Of a DNA stretch of 64,000 nucleotides, positions 1-12,728 are shown one piece after another. A program made the position numbers and the translations under genes. Under the pieces are notes generated by a model, which did no database searches, had not been told where the DNA came from, and saw only the letters and a program-made list of their open reading frames with translations. Source of the stretch: Setaria digitata (lineage: Eukaryota; Nematoda; Chromadorea; Rhabditida; Setariidae); NCBI GenBank assembly GCA_003640385.1, contig RCAB01000005.1, positions 496,001-560,000 of the forward strand, in the 5' to 3' direction. Each line of letters starts with the position of its first letter. Positions within the stretch are counted from its first letter, which is position 1.

Positions 1-1699
1 GTTGAGCATGTATTTATCGTCGGCGTTGGTGGTGGTGTAGCCCACTACACAGATGCAACACGGCATGTACGTCTTGGTGACGTCGTTGTCAGTGCTCCCG
101 ATCCTAATTCTTATGTTTTCTCGCACGCTTATACTGTTGATAGAGTGACAGAGCACGTAAATGGCTTTCTCGTTCGAAATTGGAACCCTCAAGATGCAAT
201 CATTACTCATATCGCTAGAAATATGTAATGATTGGTTTTTTTTCTATTTTTTTTTCTAGTTTTTTGTAGAATGTTTGAAAATAAGCTAGGAATAGCATTA
301 AGTTAAATAATTAACATTAAGTCGGTCAAGTAATTACAATATAAAAGCTGAAATATTATGACTAGTAAGTCAAGTTAATTAATCTATTTTTTTTGGTTTT
401 GCAGGGACGAGAAAATGGTAGCAGAATGGAATTCGATAACCAAAGCAACTATTGATAATTTGGATGCTGCCAATAATGACACAAGCTTTTCGAAACCACC
501 ACCACAAGCTGATTTGTTGGCTCTCCCCGTTGGTAAGTTAAATTGCAAAGAGAAACTAATTAGTTTGAATTTTTGAATCATGTCGAAGATTCACATAATT
601 TTTGAGGAAGGAGAATTGTGAGATTCATTATCTAAAGGTTAAAATGTTTCAATCTTATTTGAGGTGGTGGGCAAGTAGTTGTTATTCACCCAAACTCAGA
701 ACGAGTTAATTCGGTGGTTCATGTTGGTTCTATCGGAGCAATGGTGTCGTATAGAAAGCAAACATTTGCTAATGAGGAACAGGTGGTTTTTTTTTCCACT
801 TTTTCTTTTTTTAAAAATGTGCCTTAAATCTCTCAGTTCCCACTTTGCAAAAATCTCGTTTTTCTTTTCATATTTCGCCATTCAATCATCTTTTTAAATA
901 AAAGTCATGATTTCCATTTTATCTGAGATTCAGTTACGAAGTTTGCCAATTAATTTGGATTACACAATTTAGAACTTGAGTCGCAGAAATAAAGAAGCTT
1001 ATTTTAAACAAAACCAATTGTTTGAAGCAAGAAAGTAATAACAAGTTAGGTAACAAATCTTGAAAGACACTAATTTTTTTGAGATTGGTGAAGATACGAA
1101 CAGTGCTACGGCTCAACTGCGTGACAAATTTGCGGCTGACCATAATTTACGTGCAGTTGATGCGGGCTTTGATTCTGTGATCGCTGCTATAAATGGTTCA
1201 CGAATTGATAGCTGGGCACTGATTCGTGGTATAACCGATTATCAGCATGGGCAGAGTCGTGCTAGTCGTATGTGGCAGGTAAGGGAAAGGAGTTTAGTTT
1301 TTAAACTTCTTTTATCGCATAACTGTTGAAAACTAATTAAAGAAGGGAAAAATCATAACATTTATTGATAGTTACCCATCTTCTAAGGACAACTGGGTTT
1401 CTTTCTTGCAGATGGGTATCTTTCAACCCTGGGATGAGTCATTCTCAGTCGGTGGTGAACCGCAACTAGTATTTGGTTAATATTTAAGACAATAGTTTTT
1501 ATTAAAATTCTTTGAGCTAAAAAATTTGAAAAGTTCGGAGGTTTTCATTGCTTTTACTGTAAGCGTATGTATACCAAATCACACAGTTTTACAATTTCAT
1601 TCAAATGAAAAATTTTTTCAGGGTTACAGTGCTGTTCGTGCTGCTGCATTAACTAAAACATTGATCCTTCGACTACCTCTTTCCAGCTCACATAACTAA
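1..1699 (+). CDS. Nucleoside phosphorylase-domain protein (5' partial)
   Basis: Exons <1-224, 405-532, 664-782, 1084-1278 and 1622-1699 join with matching splice phases into about 247 residues ending at TAA 1697-1699. The fold assignment comes from the phosphorylase/nucleosidase-like glycine-rich stretch GVGGGVAHYTDATRHVRLGD near the start, and from ALIRGITDYQHG followed by a Trp-Gln and then YSAVRAAALTKTLI. In purine/uridine phosphorylases this last part corresponds to 'IRGISDY...WQPYAA..AAA', a nucleoside-binding loop and terminal helix. Family members split nucleosides with phosphate or water, but animal proteins with this domain are often uncharacterised, so no substrate is assigned. The N-terminus lies outside the window. 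The poly-T before exon 4 leaves its start slightly uncertain; 1084 is the site that keeps phase 0. An in-frame optional exon at 1412 is listed separately. Confidence 0.8.
1412..1480 (+). other. Optional or alternative terminal exon of the phosphorylase-domain gene
   Basis: After a strong acceptor (TTTCTTGCAG) the frame of the upstream exon continues as MGIFQPWDESFSVGGEPQL and then VFG and a TAA at 1478-1480. Two readings fit. It may be a 57-nt phase-0 cassette (1412-1468) using the GTATTT donor, or a terminal exon that replaces the conserved C-terminal helix encoded at 1622-1699. The family alignment works best when this exon is skipped, because the conserved Trp-Gln then runs directly into YSAVRAAAL. 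Confidence 0.45.
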
Positions 1700-3368
1700 G
1701 AAGTGATCAATTTTACCTTTCTTTAAACTTTCTTTTAGAGAAATATTTTTAAATGTTGTTCTCAGGAATATATATTTATCTAGATGAAATTTGATAATTT
1801 AGCGAATTCTGGACAAAATTTATTTTAAGAAAGAAGGGAATTTACTATTTTAATTTTTAAAAATTGGCACTGCTGAAAGAGCGGCTGTCGATTTCCCAAC
1901 TTCTGCGATGGGATGCTTAAAACCAAGATTTTCCGCTCATCAACAGGATGCTAAGAAAAATATTTCTTTCCATTTTCTCAATATTGTATCGAAAAATCTT
2001 TTGTCATTCTCTTTTAAAGCTTAGTGGATGAGAAATTAATTGAAAGTATAACTTGTGTTTTCATTGCCCCTTTCTTTGTATTGTATAATACATTTATGTC
2101 ACTGTTGTAATATTTTTGAGTGTATGTATGTGCGTATGTGTCTGCTCATTCGTAGTTTTGTCCTTATTTCTCCATATGATAAGGGGTAAGATTGTTACAA
2201 TCATGGCAGTGTTGACATATCATGTGATGCCAATTCCCCCTGATCACTGCGCAAAATCCCTTTAGTCTGTAGAAAAAAGGATCATTCCGCGGTATAACAT
2301 TTTGTTCATCATGTCGATTGATTTAACATCGAAGTTTTTCAAATTACTGTGGCATTTCCGACGAAAAGATTTGGTAATTTGTTCTTTTTTTTTTTTTTGT
2401 TTTTCAAGTAAGGAGGTAGTTCTGTGATTTCTTTGAAGTAAGTGTATAGGAAACACAGGACTTTGAAATTCTTAGAAAATCCCACATGAGATTAAAAACT
2501 CTTTCTTACCACTATTCACCATATCATATTCTTAGTTATTAGAATATAATGTAAAATTATTTGTTTGGTGAAACAGTGACAGTCTTAAATCAAATTAATA
2601 TTACGACCTTCTGGATCTTCAATAGAGTTAAAGAATGAAAGTGTTGTAATCTCCTGTAAAGAGATGGCTATGTAAGGTGTAATATAGTCGTAAATGTTGA
2701 TTGCTGATTATTTCTCTTCCATCTTTTATCTTTCTGCATGAAATTTAATTTCTCTGGTTGTTTTACAACTTATTCATATAATCGAAGTGGTCCAGAGTGA
2801 GAAATCGTTGAGGTTAATTGACAGTTTTCTTATGAAGTGATAATTGAACGGTATGTCGTGGTAATTATTTGGTATGCTTTTAATTCACCAATGAAAGATC
2901 TGGTTGCAAACAACCCAGCAGGAATACATGATTAATCAGGAATATATGATTCGTTTCTGTTCATCGTAAAAAAAGTCTAATTCGTTTCAGATAGATTTTT
3001 GATGTTTGAGAGGAGTTGAAAGTCTGCATAGATTAGAGTGACGAGGATAGGAGTTTGTAGTATTTGTGTTACGTGCATTTCTTTTTCCATTTCCATTTAA
3101 ATTTTTATTCATTTTGACTCTGCAAATTTCTAGTTGTGAAATATATCGTGAAGGAAATAAAAAATTAATGCTGATTGCTTAATAGTCGTCATGCTTTAAT
3201 TCAGAACTTAAAATATGCGAAAGCCTTAAGGAGAGTGATGAGGATCTTATCGACGAGTATTTTTAATTATGGGCGTGGAGCGTTTTGAGAGTTATTAATT
3301 TTCGAAATTTTCTCAAAAGTTTTGACTTTACTCTTTGATATGGGAGGGAAGATCGATTTGAAATTCAG
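1700..3368. other. Intergenic region between the phosphorylase-domain gene and strm-1
   Basis: AT-rich, with no convincing coding exon. An AATAAA lies at 3156-3161, far from the upstream stop. The missing start exon of the sterol methyltransferase should be in the 3' part. Two candidate ATGs, near 3238 and at 3269, open only short frames, and neither joins to 3369 in phase through a good donor. Confidence 0.5.
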
Positions 3369-5547
3369 GAGAAATTTGCTGAGGAACATGATCGGTTATA
3401 CAAAGAAGCAAAAGTGAAATCGGATTATTCAGTGGTTACAGTTCATTACTACTCTCTTATGTCCGCCGTCATCGATGAATACTTTAACGGGAATTTTCAT
3501 TTTGCGCCACCTACACGTAGGCAGCAATCACTAGCTGATGCATTGAAGGAACTTCATGAACGGATTGGTCACTGCTTGAATCTCACTAAAGGTTCCATAC
3601 GCGCTTCTGTAAAGATATTTGACATTTGCCATTAATTTATACTAGTTGGGTAATCAGCAGTAAGTTTAATTTAGGTAAGAAATGCGTAGATATTGGATGT
3701 GGTATAGGTGGTGTTATGCATGACTTAGCCTTTACTGGAGCTGATATGACTGGTGTAACAATAGCAGGGAATGAGGTGAGTATTGGAAACGAACGATTCG
3801 AGTGCGAAGGTCTCGAGAACTGTCATATCGTACAAGGCGACTACTGCTCCCTGCCGTTGCTTGACAATGGTTATGACTGTGCATATGCGGTAAGTTCCGC
3901 TAACATTTTATCGAGGTAAAGCAACAGACACATACAGAAAGTAACTGGAAATTTCTGAAAGCCCTGATGCTTCTTATGATTAACTTGACCAAGACGTTTA
4001 GTTGCACCTCATACGGCTACGTTAGCATCCATTGACATTTTTACATGCACTAAATCGATTATTTCTTACGCAGTTTTTAATCTTTTGCTGAAAGTTTTGT
4101 AATAACATTTAATTACTGCAATCTTAATTTGTGTGAAATTCATCAGGAAATTACTATTTAAACTCCATGTTTTTTTTTTTTTCAGATTTATTCACTGAAA
4201 TATTTGGAAGATCTGAAACCAGCACTGAAAGAAATAAATCGAATTTTGCGACCGGGAGGACTTTTCCTTGTTTATGATCTGTTAAAAACCGATAAGTATC
4301 ATTCTTCTTCAGAGGAACTTAAAGCAGTTATTAAAAATTTAGAATATGCCTGTGGAATGCCTCCCTTGCACACCAGATAAGCTTTTTCCTTTTTAATTTT
4401 GCATTTAAATGTTGGAGATACTCTAGCTATAACGTAATTGTTTCCTTTTTTTGGTGATTATGGAAATAGAATATTTCTTATTTAAATTACTTCATTTCAC
4501 ATGCTGAAGTATATCAACTTCTATGTTTTACTAAGGATAATCAAGCGTTCAAAGATGCCACAACTGTACTAGTACTTGATCATCTTATTTAAATTTCATA
4601 ATTTTAGGGAAGAAATTATAAGTATTGCAAAAATTTATGGTATGGAACTGAAGAAAAATATCAATCTTGATAGAGAGACTGGAAATCCATATTACTTTTG
4701 TTTCTCTCATTCTCCTTTATTTATGTGGCTTATTAGGTAAGTGTTTTATATGTAATTTCTTTATTCTGATTAGGTAATTTCTTCTGTGGTGAAATTTTGC
4801 TGAAACTGATTTTAATTTCAAGAAGGACATGTCACTGTTTAATATATTTCGAAGACTCAACAATTTTTCTAAAGGTGCATTTATTCTGAATAGAAACGGA
4901 ATATTTTGCTTCTGAGTAAAACAGGACTTTATATTACTACTGCCTTGCAATGAAGTTTCTTGAATAATTTGGATTATTTTAATCTTTCTAATTCAGTTAA
5001 CTCCTTATCCAATGATCAACTTATCCGGTAGTGCGAGCACACACACTCACTTTAAACCCTATGTTTGATACAGACCATATGATTACTTGTTCCATAATTT
5101 TAAATTTAATTTCCGGTTCAGATTTGAAATTTCTGAAATGAAAGTAGTCGCTAAATCTAAGCAAGGTCTTTCAAAATCTTTCTTTAACATAACTCAGTGA
5201 ACAGCAAAAATAGGCGTTAACGTCAATTCCTCCTAGCGACAGCATATGAAGATTTCATATCAAATATATACGAAAAGTGAAAGGCGAAATGAAATGTGTC
5301 TTGATAAAATTACTTTAATATATTATAAAATCCAGAGGTATAGACTTCAAGCATTTCATGTCTAATTTGCAGGTCGCCTTTGGTTGACTGGATAATTTCG
5401 ATTGCACAAGCACTTCACATTATGCCTAAAGGATTTCTTCATTTTAAACGAGTGTTTCTGGCTGGTACAATAAACAGTATTGTTCGGGCTGGCAATTTGG
5501 GGATCCTCAGTGGCTCTGAAGTATTACTCTTTCGAAAAATCAATTGA
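3369..5547 (+). CDS. strm-1: STRM-1-like sterol C4-methyltransferase (N-terminus unresolved)
   Basis: Exons 3369-3591, 3675-3889, 4186-4376, 4608-4736 and 5373-5547 encode 310 residues ending at TGA 5545-5547. The SAM-binding motif I is KKCVDIGCGIGGVMHDLA at about residue 75, followed by an acidic/Asp motif (IVQGDYCSLPL) and a motif like NRILRPGGLFLVYD. A C-terminal sterol-methyltransferase-type domain follows. C. elegans STRM-1 methylates the sterol nucleus at C4, which affects dafachronic acid supply and dauer control; that role is inferred here by homology. About 25 N-terminal residues appear to be missing relative to the worm protein (length from memory). Two donors are poor: GTTCCA after 3591, and AT instead of GT after 4376. 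At the second, reading straight through gives an immediate TAA, whereas splicing restores HTR-EEIISIAK. Partial inactivation is possible, but all conserved blocks are otherwise intact. Confidence 0.85.
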
Positions 5548-6487
5548 TCCTGGCTTGGTTGACAGGGAAATTGAAGAATTTTTATTTGGTGGCGTAAACT
5601 GTAATAAGGAGAAAAATAAAAGCATTCAGATTTCATATTTCAGTTTTCTTCCCAAATGACTCGTCCCAAAAAGACTTTTTTTTTGGTCTAATAATGATAG
5701 GCAGAAATTTGCATTTGCTTGTCGATGCGAATAAACGCTTGCAGTCAATATTCCCTGTCGTCTTTTGCCCAAAGAATTAATTTAAATGCTGTCAAGCCAA
5801 ACTCATACGTTTCATGTGTTCACAATTTCATATCCTTTGAAAGAGAAATTATTCAGAGCACAGTACTTTCATGATACGCTATACTGTACAAGCCAACTTG
5901 TTTTTCTTGAAAATGTAATACTCATCTGTTCAAGCAGACAAAGAATGCAGTGAATTCAGGATATGGTGCAAAAATGTATACCTGTTACTATACAAACAGC
6001 AAATAGAGAAGTGTTGGAATTTTGCTTTTTCTCCACGGAAAAGGGAATGGGACCAAAAGGTATCGCTACCCATCATTGGTATCAGCTTGTCGACTGTGCT
6101 GTACTACCGCGCTTGTAGTGTGTGTTTGTGTTGATGATGTTTGAGTATAAAAAAGTTGACCTGAGCCTGTCGCGTATCCTTGTGTCATAGAATCCATCAT
6201 AAGGTATGTTACTATGTGCCATGCATTCCCCTTAAAATTAATTTTAACCTCATTCTTTCTCTAATTTTTCTAAATCTTCCATCAGTAAATGACTTCGTTT
6301 TACTAGAATTCTTTGATATTACAGCGTTAACAAAAACGGCACACACCAGTAAATATTAAAAAGAAGGAGAAGAACCAGATATTAACGTTTTACTGAAGGA
6401 TTACTGAATATTTCATAAGGTACGGAGAGAAAGGGTTGCTCTGAACCTTTACTCCTTTTTTGGAATCTTTAAAAAATTTCTAAGAAG
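5548..6487. other. Convergent intergenic region (3' ends of strm-1 and the small membrane protein)
   Basis: This holds the strm-1 3'UTR and presumably the 3'UTR of the minus-strand gene. There is a short GT-rich stretch near 6115-6135 followed by TATAAAAAAG at about 6148. No coding exon is supported. Confidence 0.5.
5615..5620 (+). terminator. Poly(A) signal of strm-1
   Basis: An AATAAA hexamer lies 68 nt after the strm-1 stop codon, a normal nematode 3'UTR distance. Confidence 0.55.
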
Positions 6488-7696
6488 CTATGAACTCACA
6501 ACAGTTAAGATAGCTAATATACCGATTGTTGCCGATGCGGTGATCATCCACGCAACGATTCCAGCAACAATTGTAGCGATAAGTGTTATATATCTCAGCT
6601 GAAATATTTCACTTATGATTCCCAATCGTTTAGGTTCGAGCTCTGATCTTCACGAAACAGAAAAGTCTTGTGTCAATAATTTGATTTCATGTTTTTGAAA
6701 TGGAGCTTCATACGGATCACTTCATTTGAAATACATGATCATCTTCTAAGGATGGATGTAGTATCCGAAAGAGTTAGAGAAAGGATTCTAATCATATCTT
6801 GCAATTTTTAGAAAACACACAGTGATAACCACAACCAAACACTGAGTTTTAGGGCTGAACTGAAATTCAGGAAAGTTGAATTCGACGAACTCTCTTGTCG
6901 TACTGCTACATCTGTTAGAGCGGAATTTCTTTTTTAAACTCACATCCTTATATTCTTCATAAATGAAGACTCTTCATAAATGAACACTTTGAAGTCAGCG
7001 AGTCACTTTTAGTAACTTCGGCATCTGCATTTGCGAACACTCACATGAAGTGGTGACAAAAATCACATAAAGCAATGGACCACCCCAACAGCGCTCACTC
7101 AACTATTTTGTAGCAGCTAGATATCAGATCTGAGTTTCACCTTGCCATATAACTTTCTGACTTTCGTTTTTCAGATCACACTAAGGCTCAAATGGCTGAA
7201 GTTAGCATGCAAAATCGTACTATTACTTTCAGAAATTAGCGAACAGATTTCGCTTCTCAATTTTCAATATGTTTTTTAAGGGTTTTATTAATAAATAAGC
7301 ATATAGTACCAATGGAAATTGAAGATAATATCTTTTCAAAACATCGACAATTAGGAAAATGCAAAAAATCGTCAGCAATGCATCCAGAATTACTGCAATA
7401 ACCAACGTTTCACGACTACTGTACGAATAATGTGATGCCATAACTGCCCCACATACCAATACCCAAATACAGAAGAACTGCAAGTTAGCAAGATCAAAGG
7501 TAGTAGTGGAGAAAAGAGGGTGAGAAGTACATAGAGGAGCTAATTCAACAGGAGTGGTCAAGGTCAAGTCCCGGTCAAGTCAATTCTAACGGGACAACTG
7601 CAATATCATACACATCTAATTTCCAGTGCTTACAGCATAACGACAACTTACTACCATCAGAATCCTTAAACAAAGAAGCACGTGATGAGCCCTCAT
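6488..7696 (-). CDS. Small multi-pass membrane protein (MARVEL-like topology)
   Basis: Three minus-strand exons, 7696-7652, 7477-7310 and 6598-6488, are all phase 0 and give a 107-residue protein. Splice sites are good: donor GTAAGT, acceptors TTGCAG and TTTCAG, and a weaker GTACTA donor. The start ATG is at 7694-7696 and the TAG stop at 6488-6490. The protein is very hydrophobic. One helix covers about residues 6-25, a second follows SYSSRETLVIAVILDALL, and a long C-terminal helical pair starts at LRYITLIATIVAGIVAW. The short length and near absence of soluble domains resemble nematode tetraspan or MARVEL-like proteins, but no diagnostic motif was seen, so the family is a guess. It lies head-to-head with the TMUB-like gene and tail-to-tail with strm-1. 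The first exon is short and could be extended upstream. Confidence 0.6.
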
Positions 7697-8232
7697 AACT
7701 GAGAGTGTACAGAAGAACCGTCACGTTATTTGAATCTATAATAAAATGATTTTTGAATGCTTGGATTCATTTCTTAAGTATTTGAAAAGCCAGCAAGTTT
7801 GGTTCACAGAATCGAGCCTTAACAGATGACGAAACTGGACTGCTTGCATTTTGCAGACTCATTTAGCAGTAATCTAAGGACAGTACAAAACAACGGTCGC
7901 TCCGCTAGAATTGTGGTGAAGTGAATTCATCACAGAATCCAATAAAATGACTAATCTACTCGTTATTATTATAGCCACCTAGCAGGCCATGAAACAATAA
8001 ATCTGGCCACACCTTGTTCGGCTCTGAACTCTCCTTTACTCAAACTGAAGATGATGAAACACCCATCCCACCCTCTCGCAACACAGTTCAACGGACCCTG
8101 GAAAATACGCTTCGCTGAAGTTGGGATTGATATTCGGAGAAAGTTCCGGTTGTGGTGTCACGAGAGAGTACTCTCTGTTGTATCTCGAGGAATTGCTGTT
8201 ATGTTTCGATTCTCATTATAACGGACTATCGC
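7697..8232. promoter_or_regulatory. Divergent intergenic region, likely shared promoter area
   Basis: 536 bp separate the start codons of the minus-strand membrane protein and the plus-strand TMUB-like gene, so both promoters must lie in or overlap this interval. No specific element was recognised. Confidence 0.4.
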
Positions 8233-11200
8233 ATGGCGAGTTTTATTGAAGGAATCGGCGATGAGGTTCATCAGTTCTATTCTCTAACTAAACATCTTTC
8301 TGTTTCTCTTCCTCACGGTTTCAAGTAAAAAGTACCACAGATTCGGCCTTCATTTGCGCCAAGAGTTAAGGTTAAGTGCTCGATGCAAAATATAACTGTA
8401 CTACAAGTGTTGGAGTTAAATGTGAGGTAAGCAAGTTAGCAATTATGTGATCGAGAATTTTTTCAGGTCATTTGGTTTCTAGTAGCAGCAACAATTATCG
8501 TGTTAATATCATTAGCTTGGATTAGTACTGGTATACCACCAGTTGATTATTACGTATGGCTTGTCCAAATGCAAATTCATCCCAACAGAAGGATTGTTCA
8601 GGTGTTTGTATGATCCATCTTGTAACTTTTTTTGCTGAATCGTTTGGAAGATCAGAAACATACAGTGAGATATATAAAATGTCATTTTCATTTTAGCTAA
8701 AAATGGAGGTCTCTTTCGCAGAATAAAAGGAAATAATATTTTGATTGAGCTTAGGTGTTGCAAGTGGATAATCAGGAAGTCAACTTATTTCGTGGTCGTC
8801 CCGAAAGACAGTCTTTTGGTGCAGTCACAGAACAAACACTTGAAGCTTTAATGGATGGTCGTATTATAGAACAAAGTAATAGTTTGCAGGATTCTGCATT
8901 ATCCCAGACAGCGGAAATAATACAGGAACAGACGTAAGTCCTAATTCTATAATTCTTTTTTTTTCTTTTTTTCCTGACCATTTTCTACAAACATGAAAGT
9001 TATGAACCTTTAAATACTTCTAGATTCAAGTTGTTTATAAATTTCTGCGAATGATTTGTATTTAATTTTACTAATTTAAAACTAAGACGTAGATTGTTCT
9101 CCCATAAGAATCATTACAGTTTATTCATGATTATTCAAAATATTGTTCTTTTACTATTGCAAATTTTTTAGGGATGATGGCAATTCGCTACGTTCGCAAG
9201 AAATATCGCAAGTAGAACAGGTTTTTATTATCCATCACATCTAGTGTTTTATTTTTTTAACTATTGCACTGCCATTCATTTTCTCCATTGATGATTTTGT
9301 CATACACGTTATTCAAATCTAATTTTTGTTATCAATTTTGCTTTTTATGGAAGAAAAGTTGGACACAAAATTTTTAATTTTTACTGAAAATGAATGGCGA
9401 ATCAGTTTTTGTATAAAAGAGTAGAATTATGCGAGTTTACGACAGTCAGGAATCTAGTGTTTAATCGTAGAAAATTACATGACACTTATATAATAAAGTG
9501 GCTGTTTTCTAAGACTTTTCTCAAGGAAATGCTTTATAATTTTTTTATTTTTATACAACTGATATTTTTAGACAAGTATCCTGACAGAAACCACAGAAAA
9601 TTTACTCTATGCAGGTTATGTTGCTGCAGAAAGTGGTAGTTGGCAACCTAGTGAGAACCCTCTTGCTTCAACCTCAGTAAGTTGAGAAGTTGGTTTTTGG
9701 TGGTTTTAGGTTCTCTAGATTACTGAAATAAAATTAGTTACGCCGTGCATGGAGTGATGATTGTCGCTAATACAAGAATGAAAATAGCAAACAAGTTGGA
9801 AAAAGACTGCGTGTCAATTTGAATGAAAAGAATTGCTAGCAATTTCAGTTGTCCATGATAGCTTTGAGTAAAGTCGATTTAGGGAGAGTCCAGAATACAG
9901 GGGAATGAGTTTATTTTCATATCTTTTATGAGTTACTGTCGCAGTTATATCGGCCGATTTTGATTATGATTATAACTGTAGTTCCCGTCATGATATTGTA
10001 TTCGAGTTCGAATGGTTTTAGTTAGTAATTCTTGATTAAAATTGCCATGTCAGAAATGCTACGCTGCAGATTTAAGATATATTTTAATTCAGGTTGAAAA
10101 TGGAAAGAATCCAGCAACTGATAAGCATAAGTTATCTGCTGTTGTTGCCGGTAAGTTTTTCATATATGAGCTAATTAGATAGAAGTAGGAAAAGGAAATT
10201 TTCAAAATTTTTTGACAATTTTGATTTAATCGTTACTCACTCATCTTCGGTAAGCCTAGAACATCGCTTTGAAGTAAGGACGTCTGAACATTTTATGAGC
10301 AAAAGTGATACATGCTTAAAATTCCTGACGGAAACTCGTAAATGAAGTTTGGAACTGAAATATAAGATTTCAGAAAAGATGAGATATGCAAAAAAAAAAA
10401 ATATATTTTCGTTGTTTCAGCTGGTTGCTCAAATGCCGGCTGTGGGAAGCCAAAAATTTCAGATTCAGTTTGTCAGTTCACTGAAGGAGAAGGAGATAAC
10501 GCTGGATGTCAATTGTCTAATGTAAAATTAAAATTTCTGGATGATTCTCAGGTTATTGCATGTACAGCACTGGAATCTACGGTAGGACAGTTTAAAAGGT
10601 CCTCAAATTTTCAAATTTGTTATCGAATTTGCGGGTTATTAGGAATCCTTTGCTCCTGTGTTTGTATGTCTGTATGGTCATATACTTTTTCGTCAGACTT
10701 GACTACACTTTTGAAAGTATTATTTGATGCAGCTTAATTATAAAACGACTGTGAGGTGGTGTTCAGATTTAGTCAGAAGTTCAGTAAAGTGTCAAGCAGA
10801 ACGATGCTCAAGTTCAGTAGTAGCAAGATTTTGGCAACTTGTGATGAGGCCTAATAGGCTGCTGATATTCAGAGACTTAACAATTAACTTGATTTTATTC
10901 GAATTTTGCTTTTAATGAGTTTTAGGCGCTATTTCTGGGAATCAATACTTGCTGGCAAAATAGTACGACTGATTTATCGTGGGCAGTTATTACGGGATGA
11001 TACACGATCACTGTTAAGTTATGGTTTACATGATCAATGCGTCGTACACTGTCATGTCAGTTCTACTCCATATGCGCAGCCTTCTTCGTCAGTTTCCAAC
11101 ACATCAAATAATACCATATTATCTGGTACGAAAATTCCATCCGACTTTTTGGAATCTGTGTATGGTGGGATGAATTTAGGAAGTAATGCTTAATTTTTGG

Positions 11201-12728
11201 ATTTCGCTAGTATCAGGGAATGCATAATATTAGTCCAGGACTGCGCATTCGAAATCGCAATTTCTACTTGTCAAGATTCATGATTGCAAATATGAACCTT
11301 TTTATCTTTTTTACATTTATATTATAAACTTTTGTTGGAAACGTTCAGTGAAAAATTTGTAATAGAAGATGAGTTATATTTCTATCTACAATTTATATAG
11401 TTTATGTTAAGATTTATATAACTGTATAAATTTATGTAATTTATTTATATAACTGTATTTATTTATTTAAGGAGTTGTGGAAATAAAAATTTTGGCAAAG
11501 GTGCAGAATCGATTCAAGTTAAAAACCGGAACATTTCTCAGAATCCAGTGATTATTTTCAGATATAAATAATGGAACAACTGCAGCTGCTATTGCAGCCA
11601 TAGTTGGTTCGCGATCAGCATCTAATTCACAGGAAGAGTTAATTGGTACCAACACGCAAACTTTCCGAGCTCGTTCTGCAGAAGACAATCAGAACGATCC
11701 CATGTATGTTTTATTGTCGTTACTACTGATATAAATTCCCGTAAGATTGTAGTGCAGGAGTTTGAGTGGAAAAGGATAGAGGGTTTTTTTTTTTTTTTTT
11801 TTTTAAAAGTAGTTGTTAGGAAAGATAAAATCTGAATTGTAGCATGGAAAACAACTTGATTGCCAGAGGGATGATGCACGGGTATCATTCAGCTGAATCA
11901 GTCTTTTAAATCATTAAAATTTTTGGGTTTTCCAAGCTAAAACTTGTTCTTGGTTACTAGTCTAAATGTACTTCTTTTTTTGCATATTATGATTAGTGCT
12001 TAAACTGAAGCAGTTAATCTCTGAGGTCCAGATTAATGCGAATACGAAACACTTTTCTGCGGATCTTCCGGCATACTTATAATGTGATAATGGGGCCAGA
12101 TCCAGCAGTGACAACTTTGGGTACATCGTTAGATGCAGCAGCCGATGCTGCATCACGCAATGGGTGGAATCAAAATGAGAATGCTATAGGAAGTCGAGTT
12201 GGTCAATATGTGCAGTTCATTTTCATTGGTAAGCTTGACAGATTTTGTAAACTTGAAAGGTTGGAAGAGATTTGACAAATAAGAATAAATTTTTTTTCGT
12301 ACTGTACAATTTGTACTTGTTTTGAAAAGTTTTGGTTGGGAAGGACAGTAAAGGATGTTGAAGGACAGAGATGTTATCATATGCGTTATAATATATCATT
12401 GCTTACACCACTAGAATTCTTTTTAAATAAATGATTGAAAACTGAAATATAGTTAGACACAAAAGTCGGGGATCAATAATCATTGTTTTTATAAAATATT
12501 TCAAAGTCAGTCCTAGTTCTTTTCTTTTGCAAAATACATTTCCATATGTTCTCTTCCTTTTCAGTGAAATTTCTGGTGTTGTGGACGTTTGTTTTCTTGT
12601 ATCCACAATATACGGACCGATTCTCTCTATTACTGCTCACTTTTCTCAGCATGTTCTTTGCATCCATTTTATTTTCCAATGCTCATCGTGTCAACAGTAA
12701 TGACATGCAGGCACAGGCACAAGCTTAA
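8233..12728 (+). CDS. TMUB1/2-like transmembrane and ubiquitin-like domain protein
   Basis: Eleven exons (8233-8265, 8467-8601, 8755-8933, 9172-9220, 9572-9676, 10093-10150, 10421-10598, 10926-11164, 11562-11703, 12032-12228, 12565-12728) join in phase to 492 residues. The N-terminus MASFIEGIGDEV followed by a membrane helix (residues about 12-30) ending LAWIST closely matches human TMUB1 (TLIEGVGDEV...LAWVST). A ubiquitin-like domain starts near residue 219 (VKLKFLDDSQVIA) and contains RLIYRGQLLRDDTRSLL and CVVHCHVS, the TMUB hallmark. Two C-terminal hydrophobic helices flank YPQYTDRF. TMUB proteins sit in the ER membrane and act with HRD1/gp78-type complexes in ER-associated degradation and receptor trafficking; that role is inferred. 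The protein is longer than the human ones because of Ser/Gln-rich linkers. The least certain junctions are 11164 (donor GTGGGA) and 12032. Confidence 0.85.

Noticed and set aside
5439..5636. 65-residue minus-strand frame over the end of strm-1
   Set aside because: It is a shadow of the last strm-1 exon on the opposite strand.
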